Positions 56,728 through 64,000 of a stretch of 64,000 nt of DNA are shown here, piece after piece (the first letter of the stretch is position 1; every line of letters begins with the position of its first letter). The position numbers were made by a program, and so were the translations under genes. Origin of the DNA: Hydrogenophaga sp. Its GTDB lineage: Bacteria; Pseudomonadota; Gammaproteobacteria; Burkholderiales; Burkholderiaceae_C. Where the stretch lies: positions 213,160-277,159 of the forward strand of contig NZ_JAHBZK010000002.1 of NCBI RefSeq assembly GCF_019635465.1. The letters are read 5' to 3'. Under the pieces are notes generated by a model. That model made no database searches. It saw nothing but the letters and a program-made list of their open reading frames with translations, and was not told the origin of the DNA.

Positions 56728-59393
56728 GGCTTGAGGGGCAGGGCGATGTGGTGGACGCCGCGGTCGTCGGCACCGGCGGGCGCGGGAACCGTTTGGAAGC
56801 CCATGTGCCGCGCGAGTTCCAGCATGCCGCGGTTTTCGTCCAGCACCGTGCCCACCAGGCGCAGGGTGCCATGCTCGCGCAGGCAGCGCACCAGCTTGTC
56901 CATCAGGCGCCCGCCCAGGCCCTGGCCCTTGAGGTCGGAGCGCACGATGACGCCGAACTCGGCGTCCTGGTTGTCCGGGTCGGTGATGGCGCGCACCGCA
57001 CCCAGGGTTTCTTCGCCACCGTCGGGCAGTGCCCGCGTGGCCACGAAGGCGAGCTCGCGGTCGTAGTCGACCTGCGTGAGGCGGGCGAGTTCGCTGGGCT
57101 CGATGTGGCGACGGCTGTGGAACACGCGCAGGCGCACGTCCTCCGGGTCCAGCCGCTGCAGAAAGGCCAGGTGTTGCTCGCCGTCGTCGGCCCGGATCGG
57201 GCGCAGCGTGATGCGCTCGCCGCGCCAGTCCTGCGCCTCCACCCACTGCTGTGGGTAGGGGCGGATGGCGAAATGCGCGGGCCCGGCCGGGCAGCGCGCG
57301 CTCAGGCGCACGCGGGCGTCGAGCGCGATGGCACCGCCCGGGTGGGCCATCAGCGGGTTGATGTCGAGCTCGGCCAGCTCGGGCACATCCACCATCAGCT
57401 GCGAGATCGCCACCAGTGTGGTGGCCACGGCATCCAGGTCGGCCGCGGGTTCGTCGCGGTAGCCGTGCATCAGTCGGGCGATGCGGGTGCGATCGATCTG
57501 CGCCAGCGCCAGGGCGCGGTTGAGCGGTGGCAGTGCCAGGGCGCGATCGGCCAGCACCTCGACCGCCACGCCGCCGGCGCCGAACAGGATGACCGGGCCG
57601 AACACCGGGTCGACGATGGCGCCTGCGATGCATTCGTGCGCGTGTTGCAGCCGCACCATGGGCTGCACGGTGAAGCCGTCCAGGTGCGCGTCGGGGCGTT
57701 CGCGTCGCACGCGCTCGAGCATGCTTTGCGCGGCTGCCGCAACCTCCGCCGCGCTGCCGAGGTTCAGGCGCACCCCACCCACGTCGGACTTGTGCGTGAT
57801 CTCGCGCGAGAGGATCTTGAGCACGGCGGGAAAGCCGGTTCGCGTGGCCGCATCGGCCGCCGCCCGGGCGTCGGGCGCCACCACCTCGGTGGGCACCGTG
57901 GGCACACCGGCCGCGGCGAGCAAGGCCTTGGCCTCGGCCTCGGTCAGCCATTCGCGGCCTTCGTCAAGCACGCTGCGCACGATGGCACGCAAGCGGTCGA
58001 TGTCGGCCTTGGGTGCGTCGGCGCGCAAGGGTGGCGAATGCGGCAGCTCGCGCTGGTGCTGGCGGTAGCGGCTGAGCAGGCCGAAGGCCCGCACCCCGGC
58101 CTCTGGCGTGTCGACATCGGGCAGGCCGGCGCTTCGGAACTGTGCACGGGCGCCCGCCACGGCCGGTCCACCGAGCCAGCAGCCAATCAACCGGCGTGGG
58201 CGTTCGTTGAGCAGTGGCAGCAGCGCGCGGGCGACGTCGTCGCTGGGCACGATGGCCGTGGGCGCCTGGATGAACAGCACCGTGCTCTGGCGGTCTTGCT
58301 GCAGCACGCGCAGCGCGTCCGCGTAACGCGCGGCCGGCGCGTCTCCAATGATGTCCACCGGGTTGTTGCGCGACCAGTTGCCCGGCAGCACGGCATCGAG
58401 TGCCTCGCGCGCGGCGGCGTCCAGCTCGGCCAGCGGCACGCCTTCCTGCGCGGCGGCGTCGGCGGCCATCACACCGGCGCCGCCACCGTTGGTGAGCACC
58501 AGCAGGCGCTCGCCCACCAGGTCGTCCCGGTGCGCCAGGGTTTCGGCGGCCAGGAACAGGTCATCGAGCGTGGCCACACGCAGCAGGCCGGCGCGGGCAA
58601 TGGCGGCGTCGAACACCGCGTCGGACGCAGCCAGTGCGCCGGTGTGTGAAGCGGCCGCGCGCGCACCGGCCTGCGAGCGCCCGGCCTTGACCAGGATCAC
58701 CGGCTTGTTGCGCGAGGCCGCACGCGCCGCCGACAGAAACTTGCGCGGCGCATCGATGCTTTCGATGTAGAGCAGGATGGCGCGGGTGTGCGGGTCGCTG
58801 CCCAGGTAGTCGAGCAGGTCACCGAAATCCACGTCAGCGCGCTCGCCCAGCGAGACGAAATGCGAGAAGCCGATGTCGCGCGCGGCGGCCCAGTCCAGCA
58901 AGGCCGTGACCAGCGCACCCGATTGCGACAGAAAGGCCAGTGAGCCCGGTTGGGCGCCCACGTGCGCGAAGCTGGCGTTGAGGCGATGGTGTGGCGAGAG
59001 CAGACCGATGCCGTTGGGCCCCAGGATGCGCAGCGTGTGCACGCGCGCCGCGTCGAGCATGGCCTGCTTCTGTTCGTGGCTGAGGCCGGCGGTGATGACC
59101 ACGGCGGCCCGGGTGCCCCGCTCACCGAGCTCGGCGATGAGCCCGGCCACTGAGGCCGGCGGTGTGCAGATGACGGCGAGGTCCGGCGCCTCGGGCAATG
59201 CACGCACGCTGGGCCACACCGGTTCACTGTCAATCTGCGTGTGGCGCGGGTTCACCGCGTAGCGTTGACCGGCGAAGCCGCCAGCGCGCAGGTTGCGCCA
59301 CACCGTGGCACCCACGCTGCCCGGGCGTGGCGTGGCGCCGATCACCGCCACCGATGTCGGCGCAAACAGCGCGTCGAGGTGGCGGATGCTCAT
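56724..59393 (-). CDS. ADP-forming acyl-CoA synthetase fused to a GNAT acetyltransferase (Pat-like)
   Basis: This 889-residue protein has a CoA-binding Rossmann domain at about 1-135 (SVAVIGATPRPGSVG). The Succ-CoA-ligase-type domain at about 150-450 carries the phospho-histidine (His250, in ASHTGAL). An ATP-grasp domain lies at about 480-700 (THKSDVGGVRLNL) and a C-terminal GNAT domain at about 730-885 (VRSDLKGQGLGGRLMD acetyl-CoA loop). This is the layout of Salmonella Pat/YfiQ protein lysine acetyltransferase. Pat proteins usually lack synthetase activity, but this one keeps the catalytic-type His, so dual activity is possible. It is co-translated with the dioxygenase. Confidence 0.92.
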   Translation of the reverse strand: MSIRHLDALFAPTSVAVIGATPRPGSVGATVWRNLRAGGFAGQRYAVNPRHTQIDSEPVWPSVRALPEAPDLAVICTPPASVAGLIAELGERGTRAAVVITAGLSHEQKQAMLDAARVHTLRILGPNGIGLLSPHHRLNASFAHVGAQPGSLAFLSQSGALVTALLDWAAARDIGFSHFVSLGERADVDFGDLLDYLGSDPHTRAILLYIESIDAPRKFLSAARAASRNKPVILVKAGRSQAGARAAASHTGALAASDAVFDAAIARAGLLRVATLDDLFLAAETLAHRDDLVGERLLVLTNGGGAGVMAADAAAQEGVPLAELDAAAREALDAVLPGNWSRNNPVDIIGDAPAARYADALRVLQQDRQSTVLFIQAPTAIVPSDDVARALLPLLNERPRRLIGCWLGGPAVAGARAQFRSAGLPDVDTPEAGVRAFGLLSRYRQHQRELPHSPPLRADAPKADIDRLRAIVRSVLDEGREWLTEAEAKALLAAAGVPTVPTEVVAPDARAAADAATRTGFPAVLKILSREITHKSDVGGVRLNLGSAAEVAAAAQSMLERVRRERPDAHLDGFTVQPMVRLQHAHECIAGAIVDPVFGPVILFGAGGVAVEVLADRALALPPLNRALALAQIDRTRIARLMHGYRDEPAADLDAVATTLVAISQLMVDVPELAELDINPLMAHPGGAIALDARVRLSARCPAGPAHFAIRPYPQQWVEAQDWRGERITLRPIRADDGEQHLAFLQRLDPEDVRLRVFHSRRHIEPSELARLTQVDYDRELAFVATRALPDGGEETLGAVRAITDPDNQDAEFGVIVRSDLKGQGLGGRLMDKLVRCLREHGTLRLVGTVLDENRGMLELARHMGFQTVPAPAGADDRGVHHIALPLKP

Positions 59394-59399
59394 GGGCGC

Positions 59400-59993
59400 T
59401 CAGCCGTCCTTGCGCTGAGACGCCATCCAGGCGATGAGCGACGAGCGCATGGCTTCTTCGACCGACATCTCGATCGGCGTGACCCAGCTGCGGGGCACGA
59501 ACAGGGTGTAGCCACCGATCATGTAACCCATGGGCAGGTACACCGCCACCTGGTCCAGCTCGCCCAGCACGCCCGGCATGCCCTCGAACGACTGGCGCGT
59601 GACCAGACCGACGATCGAGGCTTCGCCGTCCGGCATGCGCAGCAGCACCACCTGTTGCTGCGGCTCGGCGTGCGGCGCGAAATAGTCGGCGAAGTTCTTC
59701 AGCGACGAATAGATGCTCTTGACCACCGGCAGGTTGGTAAAGGGCAGCTCCAGCCAGGCCAGCAACCTGGCAATGCCGGGCTGAGACACCAGCACGCCGA
59801 GTCCGAAGATCAGGCCGGCCACCAGCACGATGCCCAGCCCGGGCAGGTAGAAGTCACCGACGAAGGGGTGGATGAGGCTGCGGGCCACCGATTCCGTCCA
59901 CGCCACGAACAGGTACAGCGCGTACAGGGTCAGCGCCACCGGCAGGAAGGTGATCAGGCCGCGCAGGAAGTACTGGGTGATGCGTGATTTCAT
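59400..59993 (-). CDS. DUF502-family membrane protein
   Basis: This 197-residue protein has two TM helices (about 9-32 and 50-72) and a C-terminal globular region. The DUF502 pattern is KSRITQYFLRGLITFLPVALTLYALYLFV, and the mid-region PVVKSIYSSLKNFADYF is also typical. The family occurs in bacteria and plants (LIKE COV), where it affects vascular patterning or membrane traffic; its bacterial role is unknown. The ATG at 59993 fits the conserved start, and the longer reading to 60074 has no support. It is 6 bp upstream of the acyl-CoA synthetase start. Confidence 0.88.
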   Translation of the reverse strand: MKSRITQYFLRGLITFLPVALTLYALYLFVAWTESVARSLIHPFVGDFYLPGLGIVLVAGLIFGLGVLVSQPGIARLLAWLELPFTNLPVVKSIYSSLKNFADYFAPHAEPQQQVVLLRMPDGEASIVGLVTRQSFEGMPGVLGELDQVAVYLPMGYMIGGYTLFVPRSWVTPIEMSVEEAMRSSLIAWMASQRKDG

Positions 59994-60138
59994 GGTGTGG
60001 GCAAGGGGCGCAGGGAGAATAGCAGCCACCCGTGACGGTGACGGAGCGATGGACGGTGCTTGCAAGGGCCGCACCAGGCCTCAGGTGATCGCTTCCCTCA
60101 CTGCCGGAACTCCCGTGACCGCACCCACTCTGTCCCCC

Positions 60139-60450
60139 ATGGATGCCATTGCCGATTTTCTGGGCCAACTGGGCCGCACCGTTCTGCGCCTCGCGTTGGC
60201 CCTGGCCGCCGCCGTGTTCCTGATGAGCCTGCTGGTGGCCTCGCTGGTGGTCGTGGCGGGTGTCTCGCTCTGGTCTCTGGTCACCGGTCGCAAACCCGCG
60301 CCAATGGTGCTGTTTGGCCGCATGCGCGAGCGTTCGCGCCAGGCCAGCCAGGGCGTGTGGCGTGGCCAGGCCGGCACGGCGCGCCAGGCCGATGTGGTCG
60401 ACGTCGAGGCCCGCGAGGTGGACGACGACCGAAGCGGCCGTCAGTCCTGA
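60139..60450 (+). CDS. Small membrane protein of unknown function
   Basis: This 103-residue protein has one strong hydrophobic segment, possibly two helices, at about 14-42 (LALALAAAVFLMSLLVASLVVVAGVSLWSLV). A basic and then acidic C-terminal tail follows. I do not recognise the family. The ATG at 60139 is the last upstream of the hydrophobic segment; a GTG at 60115 is an alternative. It is divergent from DUF502, and its 3' end overlaps that of rsmI by 10 bp (60441-60450). Confidence 0.6.
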   Translation: MDAIADFLGQLGRTVLRLALALAAAVFLMSLLVASLVVVAGVSLWSLVTGRKPAPMVLFGRMRERSRQASQGVWRGQAGTARQADVVDVEAREVDDDRSGRQS

Positions 60451-61373
60451 TCGGGCGCCGCGTCCTGCCCTTTTCGCGCCAGCGCGGCGTCGTACAGCGC
60501 ATTGCGCGCGGCACCGGTGATCTGGGCCGCCAGCTTGACGGCGGCCTTGGTGGGCAGCTGCGCCAGCAACAGATCGAGCACGCGAAGCGTGTGGGTGTCC
60601 AGCGCGGCGTCTGCGTCGGTGGTTGCCGCGTGGCCGTGCACCAGCATCGCGAATTCGCCCCGCAGGCGCGACGGGTTTTGCGCCAGCCAGCCGGGCAGAT
60701 CGGCGGCCTCGAGGCTGGCCACTTCTTCGAACTGCTTGGTCAGTTCGCGGCCGACCGTGACGCGACGCGCGCCCAGCCGATCGGCCAGCGACCGGGCCAG
60801 TGCCTCCATGCGGTGCGGTGATTCCAACAGCACGCTGGCTTGCGGGTCGTCGGCCAGGTCCTGCAGCGCATGCTCGCGCTCGGCACCTTTGGCCGGCAGA
60901 AAACCCACGAAGCGAAAGCGCCCGTCCTCGCCGTGCCAGCCGCCCACGCTGAGCAGCGCAGTGACGCTGCTGGCGCCGGGCACGGGGATGCAGCGCAGGC
61001 CGGCGGCCAGCACTTCGGCGGCCAGCCGCGCGCCCGGATCGCTCACACCGGGCGTACCAGCGTCGCTGACATAGACCACGCGCTCGCCCACGCGCAAGCG
61101 CGCCAGCACGGCCTGCGCGGCCTCGCGCTCGTTGTGCTCATGGGCCGCAATCAGCGGTTTGTGCAGGGCGTAACCCTGCAGCAGCTGGGCGGTGTGTCGG
61201 GTGTCCTCGCAGGCCACGGCATCGGCCAGGTCCAGCACGTGCAGGCCCCGCAGGCTGATGTCGGCGCGGTTGCCGATGGGGGTGGCCAGCATGTACAGCG
61301 CGCCCTGCGGATAATGCTGCGCCCCCGCCGCCTGGCGCGCGACGGTGAGCAGATCGAGGGAGGGGAGGGACAC
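60441..61373 (-). CDS. rsmI: 16S rRNA 2'-O-ribose C1402 methyltransferase RsmI
   Basis: This enzyme of about 310 residues has the SAM-binding RsmI/SUMT fold: [47 protein letters not shown] and [15 protein letters not shown]. It methylates C1402 of 16S rRNA with RsmH. The start used is GTG at 61373, whose complement abuts the GTG of yraN at 61374 (CACGTG). No ATG before [11 protein letters not shown] gives a normal N-terminus. AAAGAAG upstream is a weak ribosome site, so a start in yet longer sequence cannot be excluded. Confidence 0.9.
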   Translation of the reverse strand: MSLPSLDLLTVARQAAGAQHYPQGALYMLATPIGNRADISLRGLHVLDLADAVACEDTRHTAQLLQGYALHKPLIAAHEHNEREAAQAVLARLRVGERVVYVSDAGTPGVSDPGARLAAEVLAAGLRCIPVPGASSVTALLSVGGWHGEDGRFRFVGFLPAKGAEREHALQDLADDPQASVLLESPHRMEALARSLADRLGARRVTVGRELTKQFEEVASLEAADLPGWLAQNPSRLRGEFAMLVHGHAATTDADAALDTHTLRVLDLLLAQLPTKAAVKLAAQITGAARNALYDAALARKGQDAAPDQD

Positions 61374-61772
61374 GTGTGGGGCTTCTTTGACAAACGCGCC
61401 GCGGGCACTTCGCGCCTGGCGGGGCAGCAGGCCGAGGACATCGCGCTGGCCTTGTTGCGCCGGGCCGGCCTCGAGCTGGTGGCGCGCAACTTCAAGACGC
61501 CAGGGCGCGGCGGAGGCGAGATCGACCTGATTATGCGGGAGCGTGACGGCACGCTGGTCTTCGTTGAGGTGCGCCAACGCAAGGGTTCGGGGCACGGTGG
61601 CGCGGGCGCCAGCATCGGTGTCACCAAGCAGCGACGCATCGTGCTGGCCGCACGGCACTTTCTGGCGCAAATGCGGTCCATGCCTGCATGCCGCTTCGAC
61701 GCCGTGCTGTTCGAGGGTGATGCTGCGCCGCGCTGGCTGCGCGCTGCTTTCGATGCCGATGTCGCTTTTTGA
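61374..61772 (+). CDS. yraN: YraN family nuclease-fold protein
   Basis: This protein of about 132 residues has the YraN restriction-endonuclease-like core: [24 protein letters not shown], then [19 protein letters not shown]. The usual EVKxR catalytic Lys reads EVRQR. It starts at GTG 61374 with a strong GGGAGGGGAGGG site just upstream, which lies inside the start region of rsmI. It heads the run yraN, SIS gene, BON lipoprotein, as in E. coli, but without lpoA between rsmI and yraN. YraN is implicated in DNA processing, with no settled function. Confidence 0.88.
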   Translation: MWGFFDKRAAGTSRLAGQQAEDIALALLRRAGLELVARNFKTPGRGGGEIDLIMRERDGTLVFVEVRQRKGSGHGGAGASIGVTKQRRIVLAARHFLAQMRSMPACRFDAVLFEGDAAPRWLRAAFDADVAF

Positions 61773-61799
61773 TACGAACCTCGCCGCTATCATCGCCCC

Positions 61800-62420
61800 A
61801 TGCTTTTGCAGCGCATCCAGCAGTTGTTCATCGACAGCGCCGACCTGAAATACCAGTCCGCGCCGCAACTGGCACCGCAAGTGGAGGCCGCTGTCTCGGC
61901 CTTGCTGGCCGGCCTCACCGGCGGGGGCAAGGTGCTCACCTGTGGCAACGGCGCCGGCGCCGCACTGGCGCAGCAGTTTGCCGCGCACATCCTGGGTCGG
62001 CATGAGCGTGATCGCCCCGGCCTGGCGGCGTTTTCTCTGGCCGCCAACGCGGCGGTGATCACTGGCATTGCCAGCGACTTCGATGGCCGTCAGGTGTATG
62101 CGCGGCAGGTGCACGCGCTTGGGCTGGCCGGTGATGTGCTGCTCGTGGTGGGCGGCGATGGCCAGGCGGGCAATCTGGTGGCCGCGGTGGAAGCCGCCCA
62201 CGAGCGCGACATGACCGTGATCGCGCTCACCGGTGCCAAAGGTGGTCAGCTCGCCGGCTTGCTGCGCGACACCGACGTGCTCGTGTGTGTGCCCAACGAT
62301 CAACCGTCGCGGGTGCTCGAAGTGCACCTGCTCATCCTTCACTGCCTGGCCGACGGGCTCGACGCCCAGCTACTGGGTCTGCCAGACACCCCTTCGAACG
62401 AAACGGAGAACCCCGCATGA
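61800..62420 (+). CDS. diaA: SIS-domain protein, DiaA/GmhA-like
   Basis: This 206-residue sugar-isomerase-fold protein has the phosphosugar site motif GGKVLTCGNGAGAALAQQF and C-terminal segments PNDQPSRVLEVHLLILHCLADGLD typical of DiaA/GmhA. DiaA binds DnaA and times replication initiation; GmhA makes heptose phosphates. The gene order yraN, SIS, BON matches diaA of E. coli, so I favour DiaA, but the isomerase reading is not excluded. The ATG at 61800 follows yraN by 27 bp, and the stop overlaps the BON lipoprotein start (ATGA). Confidence 0.82.
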   Translation: MLLQRIQQLFIDSADLKYQSAPQLAPQVEAAVSALLAGLTGGGKVLTCGNGAGAALAQQFAAHILGRHERDRPGLAAFSLAANAAVITGIASDFDGRQVYARQVHALGLAGDVLLVVGGDGQAGNLVAAVEAAHERDMTVIALTGAKGGQLAGLLRDTDVLVCVPNDQPSRVLEVHLLILHCLADGLDAQLLGLPDTPSNETENPA

Positions 62421-63112
62421 AGTCCCAGCAACTGATTCGCCTTGGTGCCGCCAGCCTGTCGGTGGTGGCCCTGTCCATGGCCCTGTCGGGCTGTGCGCCC
62501 TTGATCATTGGTGGCGCCGCCGTGGGGGGGACCCTGATGGCGGTGGACCGTCGCAGCTCCGGTGCGCAGATCGACGATCAGGCCATCGAGTTGCGCGCCA
62601 ACAACCGCCTCACAGACCAGCTGGGGGGGCGGGCCAATGTGTACGTGACCAGCTACAACCGCCAGGTCTTGCTGACGGGTGAGGTGGCCAGCGAGGCAAC
62701 GAGGCTTGATGCCGAGCGCATCGTCTCGGGCGTTGACAACGTGCGCAGCGTGGTCAACGAACTGAAAGTGATGAATTCGCCGGGCATCACGCAACGCACC
62801 TCGGACTCGCTCATCACCGGTCGCGTCAAAGCGGGCCTCGTCGACGCGCGCGACCTGCCGGTCACCGGTATCAAGGTGACCACGACGAACAACGTGGTCT
62901 ACCTGATGGGGCGCGTGACCGCACGCGAATCCGAGCGCGCCACGGAAATCGCACGCAATGTGGACGGCGTGCAGCGCGTGGTGCGGGTGTTCGAGATCCT
63001 GACCGAAGACGAGCTGGCCCGTCTGGCGCCGCCGCCGGCTGCACCCGTCACCACCGGCAGCCCGGCACCCGCGCCCGCCGCGGCGCCTGCGCCGGCCGCG
63101 CCGCGGCAGTAA
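62417..63112 (+). CDS. dolP: Outer-membrane lipoprotein with two BON domains (DolP/YraP-like)
   Basis: This 231-residue protein has a lipoprotein signal ending LSGC (lipobox, Cys near 26). Two BON domains follow at about 60-125 and 135-205 (VYVTSYNRQVLLTGEV and GIKVTTTNNVVYLMGRV). A Pro/Ala-rich tail of about 30 residues ends it. BON domains bind phospholipid, and E. coli DolP supports outer-membrane integrity and BAM function. The ATG has ACGGAGAA upstream and overlaps the SIS stop by 4 bp. Without an Asp at +2 the lipoprotein should go to the outer membrane. Confidence 0.9.
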   Translation: MKSQQLIRLGAASLSVVALSMALSGCAPLIIGGAAVGGTLMAVDRRSSGAQIDDQAIELRANNRLTDQLGGRANVYVTSYNRQVLLTGEVASEATRLDAERIVSGVDNVRSVVNELKVMNSPGITQRTSDSLITGRVKAGLVDARDLPVTGIKVTTTNNVVYLMGRVTARESERATEIARNVDGVQRVVRVFEILTEDELARLAPPPAAPVTTGSPAPAPAAAPAPAAPRQ

Positions 63113-63124
63113 GGTCGGCGCTGC

Positions 63125-64000
63125 TCAGCGCAGCCGCTTGACCAGACTGGAGGTGTCGAAGCGGTTGCCGCCCATGGCCTGCACGTCGGCGTAGAACTGG
63201 TCCACCAGGGCGGTCACCGGCACGCGTGCGCCATTGCGACGGGCTTCGTCGAACACCAGGCCCAGGTCCTTGCGCATCCAGTCCACCGCGAAGCCGAAGT
63301 TGAACTGATCGGCCACCATGGTCTTGCCGCGGTTGTCCATCTGCCAGCTCTGGGCCGCGCCCTTGCCGATCACCTCCAGCACCTGGGTCATGTCCAGCCC
63401 GGCCTTTTGCCCGAAGGCAATGGCCTCGCTCAGGCCCTGCACCAGGCCTGCAATGGCGATCTGGTTGACCATCTTGGCCAGCTGGCCGGCCCCGCTCTCC
63501 CCGAGCCGCGTGAAGGCCCGCGCGAAGGCCATGCCCACCGGGCGAACGGCGTCAAAGGCCGCCGCATCGCCCCCGCACATGACCGTCAACAGCCCGTTCT
63601 GCGCGCCGGCCTGGCCACCGGACACCGGGGCGTCGACAAAGTGCAGGCCCAGGGCGCTGGCGGCGCCATGCAGTTCGCGCGCCACATTGGCCGACGCCGT
63701 GGTGTGGTCCACCAGCACGGCACCCGGCTTCATGCCGGCCAGCGCGCCGTCGGCGCCCAGCACCACCGAGCGCAGGTCGTCATCGTTGCCCACGCAGCAG
63801 AACACGATCCCGGCGCCCGCCGCCGCCTCGCGCGGCGTGGCCGCCGCGCGGCCGTCGAACTCCTTCGTCCAGGCGCTGGCCTTGGCCGCGCTGCGGTTGT
63901 AGACCGTGACCGAATGGCCGGCCTTGGCGAGGTGACCCGCCATGGGAAAGCCCATGACGCCAAGGCCCAGGAAGGCGACGGTCTGGGACGGAACAGGTTC
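63125..64000 (-). CDS. 3-hydroxyisobutyrate dehydrogenase-family protein (5' partial)
   Basis: This NAD(P)-dependent beta-hydroxyacid dehydrogenase is cut by the window edge at its N-terminus. About 291 codons are visible and no start codon is in view. The dinucleotide motif is FLGLGVMGFPMAGHLAKAGH, the substrate loop DAPVSGGQAGAQNGLL and the catalytic Lys in GAGQLAKMVNQIAI. Candidate substrates are 3-hydroxyisobutyrate, tartronate semialdehyde or succinic semialdehyde. It is convergent with the BON lipoprotein gene, 12 bp away. Confidence 0.9.
   Translation of the reverse strand, partial: EPVPSQTVAFLGLGVMGFPMAGHLAKAGHSVTVYNRSAAKASAWTKEFDGRAAATPREAAAGAGIVFCCVGNDDDLRSVVLGADGALAGMKPGAVLVDHTTASANVARELHGAASALGLHFVDAPVSGGQAGAQNGLLTVMCGGDAAAFDAVRPVGMAFARAFTRLGESGAGQLAKMVNQIAIAGLVQGLSEAIAFGQKAGLDMTQVLEVIGKGAAQSWQMDNRGKTMVADQFNFGFAVDWMRKDLGLVFDEARRNGARVPVTALVDQFYADVQAMGGNRFDTSSLVKRLR

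Noticed and set aside
56728-57951. Extension of the dioxygenase upstream to about 617 residues
   Set aside because: The extra part lies within the acyl-CoA synthetase gene on the same strand in another frame and is Arg/Gly/Ala-rich. The Tat signal at 56727 gives a natural start.

Overview
The window is GC-rich DNA, almost fully coding, with short intergenic gaps. Several features point to a motile, heterotrophic betaproteobacterium of the order Burkholderiales, most likely Comamonadaceae. These are two Bug-type (tripartite tricarboxylate) binding proteins, many chemoreceptors and PAS/CHASE kinases, the rsmI / yraN-SIS-BON block, and dispersed 7-bp repeats. The family-level placement is inference. 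No rRNA, tRNA, CRISPR array, insertion sequence or prophage was seen. The region reads as chromosome.

Layout. (1) 2-4086, + strand: a NitT/TauT-type ABC importer (binding protein cut by the window edge, ATPase, permease), a RutB-like cysteine hydrolase and a catalytically atypical SDR, ended by a strong hairpin. (2) 4163-11673, - strand: a chemoreceptor with a CheR-docking tail and a sigma-28-like promoter, an alpha/beta hydrolase, an AraC regulator, a rhomboid protease and a cytosolic PAS kinase. (3) 11787-20166: a divergent catabolic locus. A branched-chain-type importer (livK, livH and a rare livM-livG-livF triple fusion) faces an NTF2-like protein, a PuuE-like deacetylase, an amidase and a GntR/FadR regulator. 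A GntR-type operator and two competing leader hairpins lie between the arms.

(4) 20338-38105: a 17-kb signalling region. On the + strand are a NarX-like kinase, its NarL-like regulator, a pseudo-receiver protein, a GAF hybrid kinase, Aer, a 1487-residue CHASE/PAS hybrid kinase coupled to Aer, and a chemoreceptor. On the - strand are a PAS hybrid kinase and another chemoreceptor. (5) 38214-44114: a MarR regulator divergent from Bug, Bug, sulfatase and SulP genes, which looks like a sulfate-ester uptake and desulfation unit. Tandem repeats sit between its genes. (6) 44134-55040: a SHOCT protein, a Ca/Na exchanger, a peroxiredoxin-like protein, a BCCT transporter, a MarC protein placed directly after a 7-bp tandem repeat, a sensor kinase, a patatin and a DinG-type Fe-S helicase.

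(7) 55068-64000: a membrane-bound metal-dependent hydrolase, a Tat-exported intradiol dioxygenase overlapping an ADP-forming acyl-CoA synthetase/GNAT fusion, a DUF502 protein and a small membrane protein. Next comes rsmI back to back with yraN-SIS-BON, the E. coli order without lpoA. A partial 3-hydroxyisobutyrate-dehydrogenase-like gene runs off the end.

No wholly new multi-gene system is proven here. The best leads are the Aer/hybrid-kinase coupling, the repeat-encoded linker in the Liv fusion, the competing hairpins upstream of the amidase operon, the putative sulfate-ester unit and the rsmI/yraN shared CACGTG start.
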